Numbered from the stretch's first letter, positions 1 to 7,017 are shown. The stretch is DNA of 15,393 nt from JANMDU01 sp043755865 (GCA_043755865.1 JAYUSD010000211.1:1-15393); one strand, 5' to 3'. The notes: generated by a model not told the origin, from the letters alone. A program made the numbers and translations.

Positions 1-63
1 ATCAATACTTGTGAAACGCTTAGGCGACATAATCCAAGATGTTTCCACACGAAAGACCTAACC

Positions 64-1500
64 ATGAGCTACCAAGACACCCAACTCCTGATCAACAACG
101 AATGGCGCGAGGCAGCGAGCAAGAAAAACATCGCAGTCGTCAACCCCGCCACAGGCGCAGAGATTGGCCGCGTGGCGCACGCTGGCCGAGCCGAGATGGA
201 TGCGGCGCTTGAATCTGCTGCTAAAGGATTCGAGATCTGGCGCAACACGCCAGTGGCCGAGCGCCAGCGCGTGATGCGCAAGGCGGCCTCCATTCTTGCC
301 GAGCGCGTCGACACGATTGCTCTGCTCATGACGCTGGAGCAAGGCAAGCCGCTGGCTGAATCCAAAGGCGAGCTGCTCGGCTCGATTGACACACTCAATT
401 GGCTGGCCGACGAAGGCCGCCGCGTGTACGGCCGCATCGTGCCGCCGCGCTCGATGAACACGCAAATGCAGGTTTTGAAGCAACCTCTCGGCGTGGTCGC
501 TGCATTCACACCTTGGAATTTCCCGGTCAACCAAATCGTGCGCAAAGTGGGCGCAGCGTTGGCCACAGGCTGCTCGATCATCGTGAAAGCACCGGAAGAG
601 ACGCCGGCCTCACCTGCGATGTTTCTCAAATGCTTTATCGATGCAGGCTTGCCCGCAGGCGTGATCAATTTGCTCTACGGCGTGCCGGCTGAGATTTCTA
701 GCTATTTGATCGCGCATCCCACAGTTCGCAAAATCAGCTTCACCGGCTCCACGCCCGTGGGCAAGATGCTCGCTGGCCTCGCCGGCCAGCACATGAAGCG
801 CATCACCATGGAGCTGGGCGGCCACGCGCCGGTGATCATTTGCGACGATGCCGATGTGGCGCTCGCTGTGAAATCCGCCGGAGCGGCAAAGTTTCGCAAT
901 GCCGGCCAAGTGTGCATCTCGCCCACGCGCTTCTTGGTGCACAACAGCGTCAAAGCCGAGTTCATCGAAAAGTTCGTCGCGTTCACTGCCAAAATCAAAG
1001 TGGGCGACGGCACAGCTGAGGGCACGACGATGGGGCCGCTAGCCAACGCACGCCGCATGGATGCGATGGCAAAAGTGGTAGCCGATGCGCGCGCGGTAGG
1101 CGCAAAGATTGAGACTGGCGGCGAGCGAGTCGGCACAACCGGCAATTTCTTCCAGCCGACCATCATCAGCGATGCGCCACTGAACTCCAGCGTGTTCAAC
1201 GACGAGCCCTTCGGCCCGATTGCCGGCATTCGCGGCTTTGAGACGATGGACGAGGCCATTGGTGAGGCAAATCGCCTGAGCTTCGGTCTGGCCAGTTACG
1301 CATTCACAAGTTCGCTCAAGCATCAACACAATCTCGCGCAAAACATCCAAGCCGGCATGCTCTGGATCAACCAGCCCGCGCTCGCCGTAGCAGAGATGCC
1401 ATTCGGCGGCGTAAAAGATTCAGGCTATGGCTCTGAGGGCGGGCCGGAGGCGCTGGAGGCCTACATCAACACCAAGTCGGTGTCGACCGTGATGGTTTAA
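64..1500 (+). CDS. NAD(P)-dependent aldehyde dehydrogenase, succinate-semialdehyde dehydrogenase-like
   Basis: Oxidises an aldehyde to the carboxylic acid with NAD(P)+ in the cytoplasm. The 478 residues match the usual length of the family. Visible motifs in order: TPWNFP at 149-154 (oxyanion Asn152), IIVKAPEETP with Lys175 and Glu178, FTGST at 226-230 (Rossmann loop), MELGG with general base Glu250, GQVC with nucleophile Cys284, EPFGP at 381-385, and a C-terminal PFGGVKDSG segment. Glu at the Glu178 position usually favours NAD+ over NADP+; that is an inference. The Cys-Ile-Ser-Pro-Thr-Arg context resembles the succinate/glutarate semialdehyde dehydrogenase branch, but the substrate cannot be read from the sequence. 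The start is the first ATG, with only a weak GAAAG upstream. The gene stands alone and ends at a good terminator. Confidence 0.95.
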   Translation: MSYQDTQLLINNEWREAASKKNIAVVNPATGAEIGRVAHAGRAEMDAALESAAKGFEIWRNTPVAERQRVMRKAASILAERVDTIALLMTLEQGKPLAESKGELLGSIDTLNWLADEGRRVYGRIVPPRSMNTQMQVLKQPLGVVAAFTPWNFPVNQIVRKVGAALATGCSIIVKAPEETPASPAMFLKCFIDAGLPAGVINLLYGVPAEISSYLIAHPTVRKISFTGSTPVGKMLAGLAGQHMKRITMELGGHAPVIICDDADVALAVKSAGAAKFRNAGQVCISPTRFLVHNSVKAEFIEKFVAFTAKIKVGDGTAEGTTMGPLANARRMDAMAKVVADARAVGAKIETGGERVGTTGNFFQPTIISDAPLNSSVFNDEPFGPIAGIRGFETMDEAIGEANRLSFGLASYAFTSSLKHQHNLAQNIQAGMLWINQPALAVAEMPFGGVKDSGYGSEGGPEALEAYINTKSVSTVMV

Positions 1501-1510
1501 GCCACCAACC

Positions 1511-1531
1511 GTTCTGGCTGAGCCTGTCGAA
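1511..1531. repeat. REP-like intergenic element (candidate)
   Basis: Just after the dehydrogenase stop lies gttctggctgagcctgtcga followed by ag. From memory, very similar strings (GGGCTGAGCCTGTCGAAG and its complement) are scattered between genes in many betaproteobacteria and gammaproteobacteria. Only one copy is in this window, so its repeat nature cannot be shown here. Confidence 0.35.
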
Positions 1532-1546
1532 GCCGTCTTCCTCACC

Positions 1547-1579
1547 AAGCTTGTAGATGAAAGTCTGCAAGCTTTTTTT
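1547..1579 (+). terminator. Rho-independent terminator of the aldehyde dehydrogenase gene
   Basis: An 11-bp stem (1547-1557 with 1564-1574, one G-T wobble) closes a 6-nt loop and runs into seven T residues (1573-1579). It lies 47 nt after the stop codon and ends the core-type dehydrogenase unit before the accessory region. Confidence 0.85.
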
Positions 1580-1630
1580 ATTGATTTTTCGACTAGTGAG
1601 AGACCTTTATGGCCGAAGGTTTGACCCATC

Positions 1631-1660
1631 ATACGTGTAAATTAAATTTATACGTATAAT
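1631..1660 (+). promoter_or_regulatory. vapBC promoter with overlapping operator-like inverted repeat
   Basis: Two 13-nt arms, 1631-1643 and 1645-1657, are inverted copies with one mismatch around a single centre base at 1644. The right arm contains the perfect palindrome TATACGTATA (1649-1658). A consensus -10 box TATAAT (1655-1660) overlaps the arm. No good -35 is seen at the usual distance. Autorepression by the ribbon-helix-helix antitoxin, alone or with its toxin, is normal for this family and would fit this layout. Confidence 0.6.
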
Positions 1661-1666
1661 TGAACA

Positions 1667-1915
1667 ATGAAAAAACTCACCCTACTGATTGACGACGATG
1701 TGTACGAAGGCCTGCATCGCAGCATCGGCCGTGGCAACATCGGACGCTTCATTTCAGACAAAGTCAGGCCGCACTTGCCCGCTGCCAACGACGAACACAT
1801 TGGCTCTGCATTTGGCTTGCTCGCTCACTTAGCCAAGCCCGCTACTGCGCAGGCCATCGCACAAGCCAAGCGCAACTATTTACAAAAGCGCTACGCCAGC
1901 AAAAACGTCGCCTGA
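1667..1915 (+). CDS. vapB: VapB-like ribbon-helix-helix antitoxin
   Basis: A protein of 82 residues. The N-terminus (MKKLTLLIDDDVYEGLHRSI, then GRGNIGRFISDKVRPHL) has the short beta strand plus two helices of MetJ/Arc-type ribbon-helix-helix antitoxins; the YEGLHR...GRGxIxRFI pattern is one I know from type II antitoxins paired with PIN toxins. The C-terminal half is Ala-rich and basic, the part that normally wraps the toxin. It would neutralise the downstream toxin and repress its own promoter. No Shine-Dalgarno sequence is visible, and the TATAAT box ends only 6 nt before the ATG, so the message may be leaderless. The toxin gene follows after 30 nt. Confidence 0.8.
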   Translation: MKKLTLLIDDDVYEGLHRSIGRGNIGRFISDKVRPHLPAANDEHIGSAFGLLAHLAKPATAQAIAQAKRNYLQKRYASKNVA

Positions 1916-1945
1916 TCACTGCACATCACCCCGTCAGTTAACGCC

Positions 1946-2341
1946 ATGCTCAGCATCGATACCAACATCCTCCTGCGTTACGCACTGAACGACAACCCCA
2001 AACTTTCAAAAATAGCCAAAGACATCATCGAAGGCAACACCTGCCACGTTCCCTTGCTGGCCTTAGCGGAATTCGGCTTCGTCCTAGGCTCTTTCTACGA
2101 AGCCAAGCCCGCAGAGATCGTGCGCACGACACGCACCCTCATGCAACTCAAAACCCTGCGCTTCGAGCAAGAAAGCCGTGTTTTGCAAGCGCTCGCTGGC
2201 GTTGAGGCTGGCATCGATTGGTTTGATGCATTGCTGTGGGCAAGTACTCCTGCGCAAAATGAACTCGCCACGTTAGATAAAAAATTCGCCAACAAATCGA
2301 CAAAACTAGGCTGGCAATCGCCCGTCACATCGAAGCTTTAA
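1946..2341 (+). CDS. vapC: VapC-type PIN-domain toxin (ribonuclease)
   Basis: A protein of 131 residues with a complete PIN domain. The acidic metal-binding set is Asp5 (SIDTN), Glu42 (LALAEF), Asp94 (DWFDALLW) and Asp111 (ATLDKKF). VapC proteins are Mg2+-dependent endoribonucleases that cut tRNA or rRNA and stop growth when free of antitoxin. The catalytic set is intact, so the toxin is probably active. The gene follows the ribbon-helix-helix antitoxin by 30 nt and lacks a clear Shine-Dalgarno site, which would keep toxin synthesis low. The start chosen is the ATG directly before the canonical SIDTN opening. RNA target unknown. Confidence 0.9.
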   Translation: MLSIDTNILLRYALNDNPKLSKIAKDIIEGNTCHVPLLALAEFGFVLGSFYEAKPAEIVRTTRTLMQLKTLRFEQESRVLQALAGVEAGIDWFDALLWASTPAQNELATLDKKFANKSTKLGWQSPVTSKL

Positions 2342-2358
2342 TTGAAGCGCGCTAGCAC

Positions 2359-2565
2359 TCAAGCTGCCATCAAAGCCAAGCGGCTCTCCTCCAGCACGCT
2401 CACCGCCGCTTCGCGCGAGACAGTAGGAAACTGCTCAAGAAACTCATCCAAGCTGTCACCCGCTTCAAGGTAATCAAACAAAGACTTCACAGGCACGCGC
2501 GTACCCACGAAGCAGGGCGTGCCGCTCATGCGTTTTGGATTTTGAACGATGTATTGGCTTTGCAT
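2359..2565 (-). CDS. DUF433 family protein, antitoxin-like, without a partner
   Basis: A protein of 68 residues with the DUF433 pattern: G-x-P-x-F/I-x-GTR-x-P-V (residues 15-26), a helix with LEAG, then DEFLEQFPTVS and a C-terminal helix. DUF433 proteins are small helix-turn-helix-like proteins often found as the antitoxin half of a pair with a PIN-like (DUF5615) toxin. Here no toxin follows: the gene converges on vapC with a 17-nt gap. It may be a leftover of a lost pair or act in trans. The start is preceded by GAAAG at a 5-nt spacing. Confidence 0.8.
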   Translation of the reverse strand: MQSQYIVQNPKRMSGTPCFVGTRVPVKSLFDYLEAGDSLDEFLEQFPTVSREAAVSVLEESRLALMAA

Positions 2566-2691
2566 GATGTCTTTCTGATATCCGCCCTTAGTTTATGCTT
2601 CCCAGTCTGCGCTCGTATGGCAATCATTCTTATTCGCCAGTGCGCATCCTAAATATCGGCATTGAGCCAAGCGCCGGGTTAACCCGCGAAT

Positions 2692-2717
2692 CACAAAACT
2701 TCCTCCCCAGTTTTGTG
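2692..2717. other. Perfect hairpin upstream of the tagged-protein cluster
   Basis: Arms CACAAAACT (2692-2700) and AGTTTTGTG (2709-2717) pair perfectly over 9 bp around the loop TCCTCCCC. A separate palindrome GGGTTAACCC sits just before it (2677-2686). Neither strand has a T tract after the stem, so it does not look like an intrinsic terminator. It ends 2 nt before the candidate -35 box and could be a regulator site or a scar of an inserted element. Confidence 0.5.
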
Positions 2718-2719
2718 GA

Positions 2720-2749
2720 TTGACTTCTTCACCCCCCCCCCAGCACAAT
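2720..2749 (+). promoter_or_regulatory. Candidate promoter with a C10 tract in its spacer
   Basis: TTGACT (2720-2725, 5 of 6 to the -35 consensus) and CACAAT (2744-2749, 4 of 6 to the -10 consensus) are 18 nt apart. Ten consecutive C residues (2732-2741) fill most of the spacer. Slipped-strand changes in the tract would change the box spacing. Transcription would begin very close to the ATG at 2757, and no Shine-Dalgarno site is visible there. Confidence 0.4.
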
Positions 2750-2756
2750 TCGTACC

Positions 2757-3419
2757 ATGTTGAAACGCGTTGCCTTACTATTTTTCATTTGGATGCAAGC
2801 GATATGCTTATTGATTCCCGTCAACAGCCATGCCCAATCGCAACGCAAAGAATTTTTGCTCACCAGCAAGACAGGCTGCAAGCTCCACCATCCGGGCTCA
2901 ACAGGCCTTTCCAATGTTGAGTTGATCAACGTCGCAAGCGGTAGCCGCTGCGTCAATGGGTTTTATGAAGGAGCCATTGTTTATGGCGTGCGCTGGGTGA
3001 TTCAATTCTCTGATCAAACAGAGCGCAAACTTGAAGGCACACGTGTTGGCCTCATGGAAGCTGGCAGATTTACTGGCCTGCGCATGTATTACAACGCAGC
3101 CACCACGGGCGGGCTCATGAAGCAAGACGCTGTGGTTTACACGATCAACAAGCAAAACAAAGCCTACTCGCTCCAAGCGCAAATTGAATCGATCCGCCAA
3201 GAAGCTGCCAACGCTGAAGATAGGAACAGCCAGACCAATGCCGATTTCCTGATCGCCGTGTTGAAGGTCTGGGATCAAGACCCAGAGGGCTTGTTCAAAG
3301 AATACGTGGGAAGCGCAGGCATTGCCACGACGGCTAACCCAGCACCCGCGCAGCCCGCGAATCCGAGCCCATCGCGAGATGACCCCAAAGTCTTCGGGCG
3401 CTCTGCGCGGGGTGGTTAA
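2757..3419 (+). CDS. Exported protein A with C-terminal DDPKVFGRSARGG tag
   Basis: I do not recognise the family. 220 residues. A signal peptide is clear: basic MLKR, a hydrophobic core, then NSHA before QSQ (cleavage after about residue 26), so the protein should reach the periplasm or outside. The mature part has two Cys (41 and 65), a Gly/aromatic-rich segment with a loose MORN-like look (about 60-110), a helical part (about 137-185), a Pro/Ala/Ser linker (about 191-206) and the tag at 208-220 (3378-3416). Cys spacing and order of parts resemble protein D at 7018-7650, so the two may be distant paralogues. It opens the cluster, and the next gene follows after 32 nt. The ATG has no Shine-Dalgarno site; it is chosen because it gives the full signal peptide. 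Confidence 0.85.
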   Translation: MLKRVALLFFIWMQAICLLIPVNSHAQSQRKEFLLTSKTGCKLHHPGSTGLSNVELINVASGSRCVNGFYEGAIVYGVRWVIQFSDQTERKLEGTRVGLMEAGRFTGLRMYYNAATTGGLMKQDAVVYTINKQNKAYSLQAQIESIRQEAANAEDRNSQTNADFLIAVLKVWDQDPEGLFKEYVGSAGIATTANPAPAQPANPSPSRDDPKVFGRSARGG

Positions 3420-3451
3420 GTTTTGTTTTCAATCAATTGAAGGAGTTAAAC

Positions 3452-4465
3452 ATGCGACAAATTGACTATCTCAAAAAAGTTTCTGACGCTGCCTTAAGCA
3501 GTGCAGGTGGCAATTGGCGAAAGATGATCCCCTGCGACACACCGAGCGGCGACATGGATGTCATCAACCAATGCGTTGCCGACAACTATCCAGAAAAATT
3601 GATCTATGCAGAAGGCGACTCATGGTTTGATAAGTTCACGCCCATACCCAATTCCCGAACAAATCTACTGCAAGAAATCCGACTACCGTTTAAAGCCGCA
3701 GTAGTTGATGTCAGCACAGTCGGCGACGAGTCAGGAGATATGGTGAAGGGCTGGCAACGGTGGCGCACCGAGACATTGTTCAAGTTTTATAGGTTCGATG
3801 CGATTTTGCTTTCTGCGGGTGGCAATGATCTTAAAAATCTTTACGCGGACAAACTGAGGCAAATAAAAGACGGTGGTGTAACTCCCGCCGAAATTGCTGA
3901 CATGTGTCGGCCAGCTACCTACCAAGATTACTTTGACCGAGTCATTAAAAACATCAAAGAATTTGTAGCACTACGCAATAACGCGGGTAACGACATAACC
4001 CGCCGAGCCCCGATCCTGCTGCACGGCTATGACTACATCCAGCCGCGCCCGGCGAAAGCTGAGATATTCAGCGGTGGCAGCCTAGGTCGCGGGCCGTGGT
4101 TGTACCCTATGCTTTTTGGTGCTGGGTTTACTAGCGAGCAAATGCGTTCTGCTGCAGACGCGGTGGTTGATCAGCTCAACAAAATGCTTAAAGATGAAAT
4201 ACGTACGTTAGCCAACGTCTACGCAGTCGACTCGCGCGGGGTGTTAAATCCAGCTGCCCAAGACAGCACTGGTGAATCAGAACACTGGCTAGATGAAATT
4301 CATCCCAACGGTGCGGGGTTTAAAAAACTCGCGTCTTTCTGTTGGAATCAACCGCTTGCGACGTTGCTGGGGTATCAGTTTGCGCCACACGAGCTAGACG
4401 ATGTCGGGAAACCAGTAACCCTCAGTCAAGCGCTTGCAAACAATCCAACGATAGTTACCGCATAG
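3452..4465 (+). CDS. SGNH/GDSL-family hydrolase, no signal peptide
   Basis: A protein of 337 residues, probably an esterase, lipase or acyl/acetyl hydrolase. The SGNH blocks are present: block I YAEGDSWF with nucleophile Ser57, block III SAGGND with Asn125, and block V DEIHPNG with Asp281 and His284. Substrate unknown; envelope lipids or O-acetyl groups on peptidoglycan or other glycans would fit the neighbouring wall hydrolase, but that is inference. No signal peptide is seen, so it either stays in the cytoplasm or leaves by a non-Sec route. Start: AAGGAG (3440-3445) lies 6 nt before the ATG at 3452, which is preferred over the in-frame TTG at 3437. The next gene's Shine-Dalgarno site overlaps this stop codon, so the two are translated together. 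It lacks the C-terminal tag of its neighbours. Confidence 0.88.
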   Translation: MRQIDYLKKVSDAALSSAGGNWRKMIPCDTPSGDMDVINQCVADNYPEKLIYAEGDSWFDKFTPIPNSRTNLLQEIRLPFKAAVVDVSTVGDESGDMVKGWQRWRTETLFKFYRFDAILLSAGGNDLKNLYADKLRQIKDGGVTPAEIADMCRPATYQDYFDRVIKNIKEFVALRNNAGNDITRRAPILLHGYDYIQPRPAKAEIFSGGSLGRGPWLYPMLFGAGFTSEQMRSAADAVVDQLNKMLKDEIRTLANVYAVDSRGVLNPAAQDSTGESEHWLDEIHPNGAGFKKLASFCWNQPLATLLGYQFAPHELDDVGKPVTLSQALANNPTIVTA

Positions 4466-4474
4466 GAGCATTCA

Positions 4475-5158
4475 ATGACATTCACCGTCAAAGTCACCGC
4501 AGACAAGCTGCATATTCGCCAGGGAGCCGGGCGCACGTTTGATTCTTTGGGGTCTTTAGCCAAAGACGACAGTGCAACCGTGCAGGGCATTGACCCCAGC
4601 GGCACTTGGCTGCACGTCAAGCAGACAGGCAAAGCGGGCAAGCAAGAAGGCTGGTGCAGCGCACGCTACTTGCTGCCGCAGGCCACGCAACCATCACCTT
4701 GGCTAGAAGTTGCCGTCAAAGAAATCGGCATCAAAGAATACCCAGGCGCGGCCAATAACCACCCCCGCATTCAAGCTTACCTGGCCACAGTCAATGGCCT
4801 GAGCGCCATTGACAAATCTAAAGACGAAACCTATTGGTGTTCTTGCTTTATGAATTGGTGCGTGGAGCAAGTGCAAATCAACGGCACAGATTCCGCATGG
4901 GCTAAATCGTGGGGCAACTGGCGCGAAGCAGTGGCTCCAAGTGCTGCAAAAACTGGCGACATCGCCGTGTTTGACCGCAGCAGCGCCACCAGCGGCGGCG
5001 GCCATGTCGGCATCTATATTGATGTAGACCCTGTGACTGGTGAAGTCTTGGTATTAGGCGGCAACCAATCAGATTCGGTACGGTATGCATGGTATCCCGC
5101 CGATGCAATTAGGAGCGGAACGCGCTACAAATTACTTTCTTGCCGGAGATTGGGATGA
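4475..5158 (+). CDS. SH3b plus NlpC/P60-CHAP-like peptidoglycan hydrolase (TIGR02594-like)
   Basis: A protein of 227 residues. Residues 1-67 form a bacterial SH3 domain (KLHIRQGAG...GWCSARYL), usually for wall binding. Residues 75-227 match the pattern I know as TIGR02594, a papain-fold amidase/peptidase of the NlpC/P60-CHAP kind: WLEVAVKEIGIKEYPG, DETYWCSCF with the likely nucleophile Cys122, GGGHVGIYI with His177, and LGGNQSD with Asn197. Such proteins occur as phage lysins and as interbacterial effectors. There is no signal peptide, again as in lysins or effectors delivered by a dedicated system. AGGAG (4464-4468) gives a 6-nt spacing to the ATG. The end overlaps the next start (ATGA at 5155-5158). 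No holin or other phage gene is nearby, so a prophage lysis cassette is unlikely. Confidence 0.85.
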   Translation: MTFTVKVTADKLHIRQGAGRTFDSLGSLAKDDSATVQGIDPSGTWLHVKQTGKAGKQEGWCSARYLLPQATQPSPWLEVAVKEIGIKEYPGAANNHPRIQAYLATVNGLSAIDKSKDETYWCSCFMNWCVEQVQINGTDSAWAKSWGNWREAVAPSAAKTGDIAVFDRSSATSGGGHVGIYIDVDPVTGEVLVLGGNQSDSVRYAWYPADAIRSGTRYKLLSCRRLG

Positions 5159-6006
5159 ACAAATTACACACAGAAAAATTGTTAAGACATTTTTATATTT
5201 TTGCATCGCTGTGCGTAATTACTCAAATTTCCTTTGGTCAAGAGTCGTACCCTAAACATTGCACGTCATTGTGTTTAGAGTACTCAAAGTCTTACTCCGC
5301 ACAAAATTCAGAGCCATATAACGACTACTGCGCTGTGAATTGGGGACAAATAAAAAATTTGCCAGTTGATTCTAGGAAGTTGGATGCCAGCGCGTTTGCT
5401 CGGAATGTAGCGAGCGGAAGCGGAACGCTACGAGATAAAGCGCTGCAATGTCTTTATAGTGCGGTTGAATCGGGTAATGCTCCTAATGGATCAAGAGTTG
5501 GCGTTGCAAATTCTGCTAATCTAAATGTAGACAATCGTTCAACCGATCAATCTCAACAAAACCAATCCACCCAACAGCAATCCCAACAAGCCCACCAGCA
5601 GGCGCAGCAAGCTCAAGAGGCGGCGCGGGTGGCGCAAACCCGGGCTGACCAAGCGCGACAGGGGCGGCGCAAAACGCATGACCCGGCGGCTGAGGCGCAT
5701 GAATGCGTAGCGATTGACAACGCGAGCTCAGGAAATTTTGGCGCTTTCAAAAACACCTGTGGCTTTAGAGTCAATTTCTACACTTGCAATTACAGACCAC
5801 GGATCACACAGGGCGGCTTCAACTGGTCTGCGGATTTTGATTGCGACAAGCAACAGATGGGTATGCATACTCCGGGCGGCGGCGTATCAGTTGCAGCGCA
5901 CAACCGCAATACCGAGACGGTGCATTGGTTTGCTTGCAAAGCGCCAGCCACACCAGTCGATGTGAGTTTCGTTCAAGGCCAAGGCTTGAGCGGCCGGTGC
6001 AACTGA
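5155..6006 (+). CDS. Exported Gln-rich, Cys-rich protein
   Basis: No family recognised with certainty. 283 residues from the ATG at 5155, which has GGAG 6 nt upstream and an ATGA overlap with the previous gene; an in-frame ATG at 5140 would lie before the signal peptide and lacks such a site. Signal peptide: residues 1-28, cleavage likely in ISFG before QES. N-terminal domain about 30-110 with Cys36, 40, 59 and 99; a Gln/Ala-rich, probably helical or coiled stretch at about 128-170; C-terminal domain about 178-283 with Cys184, 202, 211, 230, 261 and 282. The ten Cys in the mature protein suggest several disulfides, fitting a periplasmic or extracellular site. It ends in GLSGRCN and carries no DDPKV tag, unlike the other exported proteins here. 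It follows the wall hydrolase directly, the usual place for an immunity or partner protein. Confidence 0.85.
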   Translation: MNKLHTEKLLRHFYIFASLCVITQISFGQESYPKHCTSLCLEYSKSYSAQNSEPYNDYCAVNWGQIKNLPVDSRKLDASAFARNVASGSGTLRDKALQCLYSAVESGNAPNGSRVGVANSANLNVDNRSTDQSQQNQSTQQQSQQAHQQAQQAQEAARVAQTRADQARQGRRKTHDPAAEAHECVAIDNASSGNFGAFKNTCGFRVNFYTCNYRPRITQGGFNWSADFDCDKQQMGMHTPGGGVSVAAHNRNTETVHWFACKAPATPVDVSFVQGQGLSGRCN

Positions 6007-6021
6007 TGGGCCGGAAGTGAG

Positions 6022-6393
6022 ATGAGCCGCAAACAAACCCCAGCCCGCTGCGCCTTGCAAACCCTTGCCTTGCTCGGCCTGCTCGCAGCCAGCAGCGCAT
6101 GGGCGCAATCGCCCTCCTGCGCATCCCAAGCCACAGCGGCCAACGCAACATCCCCCGGCCTCGATCAGCGCTTGCGAGAAAACGCGCACCAATACGACAC
6201 AGACTCTCTGCGCGAGCGCATCGCCCGAGCCAAGCTCACAGCAACGCAAGAGCCCGCGAGAGCATTAACGGTCTGCATCTTCGAGCAAGAGCTGGCTTCG
6301 CGATCTGGCAGAAGCACCGTAGCAGCTAGCCCCGCAACTTCGCTGCCCCGGGATGATCCAAAGGTCTTAGGGCGCAGTGCGCGAGGTGGGTAA
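6022..6393 (+). CDS. Small exported protein B with C-terminal DDPKVLGRSARGG tag
   Basis: No known family recognised. 123 residues. Signal peptide with a long Leu/Ala core and an AWA cleavage site before residue 29. The mature protein is only about 95 residues: Cys33 and Cys85 could form one disulfide around a charged helical segment (about 47-72), followed by an Ala/Ser/Pro linker and the tag at 111-123 (6352-6390). The segment around DSLRERIARA to ALTVCIFEQE faintly resembles residues 71-107 of the Gln-rich protein next door; this is weak. GGAAG lies 4 nt before the ATG. The stop codon TAA abuts the ATG of the next gene, and the GAGGTGGG at the end of the tag coding sequence can serve as that gene's Shine-Dalgarno site. 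Confidence 0.8.
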   Translation: MSRKQTPARCALQTLALLGLLAASSAWAQSPSCASQATAANATSPGLDQRLRENAHQYDTDSLRERIARAKLTATQEPARALTVCIFEQELASRSGRSTVAASPATSLPRDDPKVLGRSARGG

Positions 6394-7017
6394 ATGAAAC
6401 GCCTCTTGTTTCTTTTTTTTCTAGCATCTTCGTTTGCAACTAGTGCGTGGGCGCAAGATTCTTTAATAGCGCCAGACGTTGTAGAAAACGGCACATCGGT
6501 TCGGATGAGTGCTTTGTTTTTGCCTGTTTTGTCTGTGGGCGACACGTTCGTGCTTTCTGTAAACGGAAAGCAGGTGCTTGAGGGCAGCGTTACACGCGGC
6601 TCTATGACTGGTATCGATACCAACGTGATTGGTAGCAGTTCTTCTACTCTATTGGTAATTGACGTTTCGAGGGGAAGCCGAACCAATCAGGCAGAGCGCT
6701 CTCTACGAGTGACGCTGCCCGGCTCAGAGCAGCCACCAGACACAACGCTGATTGCTGCCAATAGCGTACGCATCCGCTCGATCAACCAAAACATCCGGAT
6801 GCTCTTTACTCGCGATACACCTTTTGTTGGTGAAATGACTTTGGCTGACAGCGCTTTTGCAGTTGCAATCAAAAGCAATGGCGGACTATCTAAAAATAGC
6901 TACTTTTCAATCAGTGGCAGCGTTTCAGATCAAGTTGCGCTGAGTTTTGGGCAGGGATCAAGCGCCCTAGTCAGGGACGACCCCAAAGTCTTTGGCCGCA
7001 GCGCGCGGGGTGGATAG
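6394..7017 (+). CDS. Exported protein C with C-terminal DDPKVFGRSARGG tag
   Basis: No known family recognised. 207 residues. The signal peptide MKRLLFLFFLASS... ends in SAWA before QDS (cleavage after residue 20). The mature part has no Cys and alternates short hydrophobic and polar stretches (GDTFVLSVNGKQVLEG, STLLVIDVSRGS), which suggests a beta-sandwich fold. The tag occupies 195-207 (6976-7014) after a short GQGSSALVR linker. The gene starts directly at the TAA of gene B and ends in TAG directly before the ATG of gene D, so the three genes form one translational block. The signal-peptide coding region holds eight consecutive T (6413-6420). The reading start is well supported by MKR at the head of the signal peptide. 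Confidence 0.82.
   Translation: MKRLLFLFFLASSFATSAWAQDSLIAPDVVENGTSVRMSALFLPVLSVGDTFVLSVNGKQVLEGSVTRGSMTGIDTNVIGSSSSTLLVIDVSRGSRTNQAERSLRVTLPGSEQPPDTTLIAANSVRIRSINQNIRMLFTRDTPFVGEMTLADSAFAVAIKSNGGLSKNSYFSISGSVSDQVALSFGQGSSALVRDDPKVFGRSARGG

Noticed and set aside
2619..2637. Fur-box-like sequence upstream of the DUF433 gene
   Set aside because: The minus strand matches the 19-bp consensus at 12 positions, but no iron-related gene is near and the region is AT-rich enough for this by chance.
3437..3451. TTG start adding five residues to the SGNH hydrolase
   Set aside because: The ATG at 3452 has AAGGAG at ideal spacing, and that site lies inside the longer version.
4475..5158. Prophage lysis cassette around the SH3b-CHAP protein
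   Set aside because: No holin, spanin, tail or packaging gene is present, and the neighbours are an esterase and exported proteins of unknown function.
6376..6390. The tag as a ubiquitin-like conjugation end, because it finishes in ARGG
   Set aside because: No E1, E2 or JAB-type gene is near, the bodies do not look like ubiquitin, and the proteins are exported; the ending may be coincidence.
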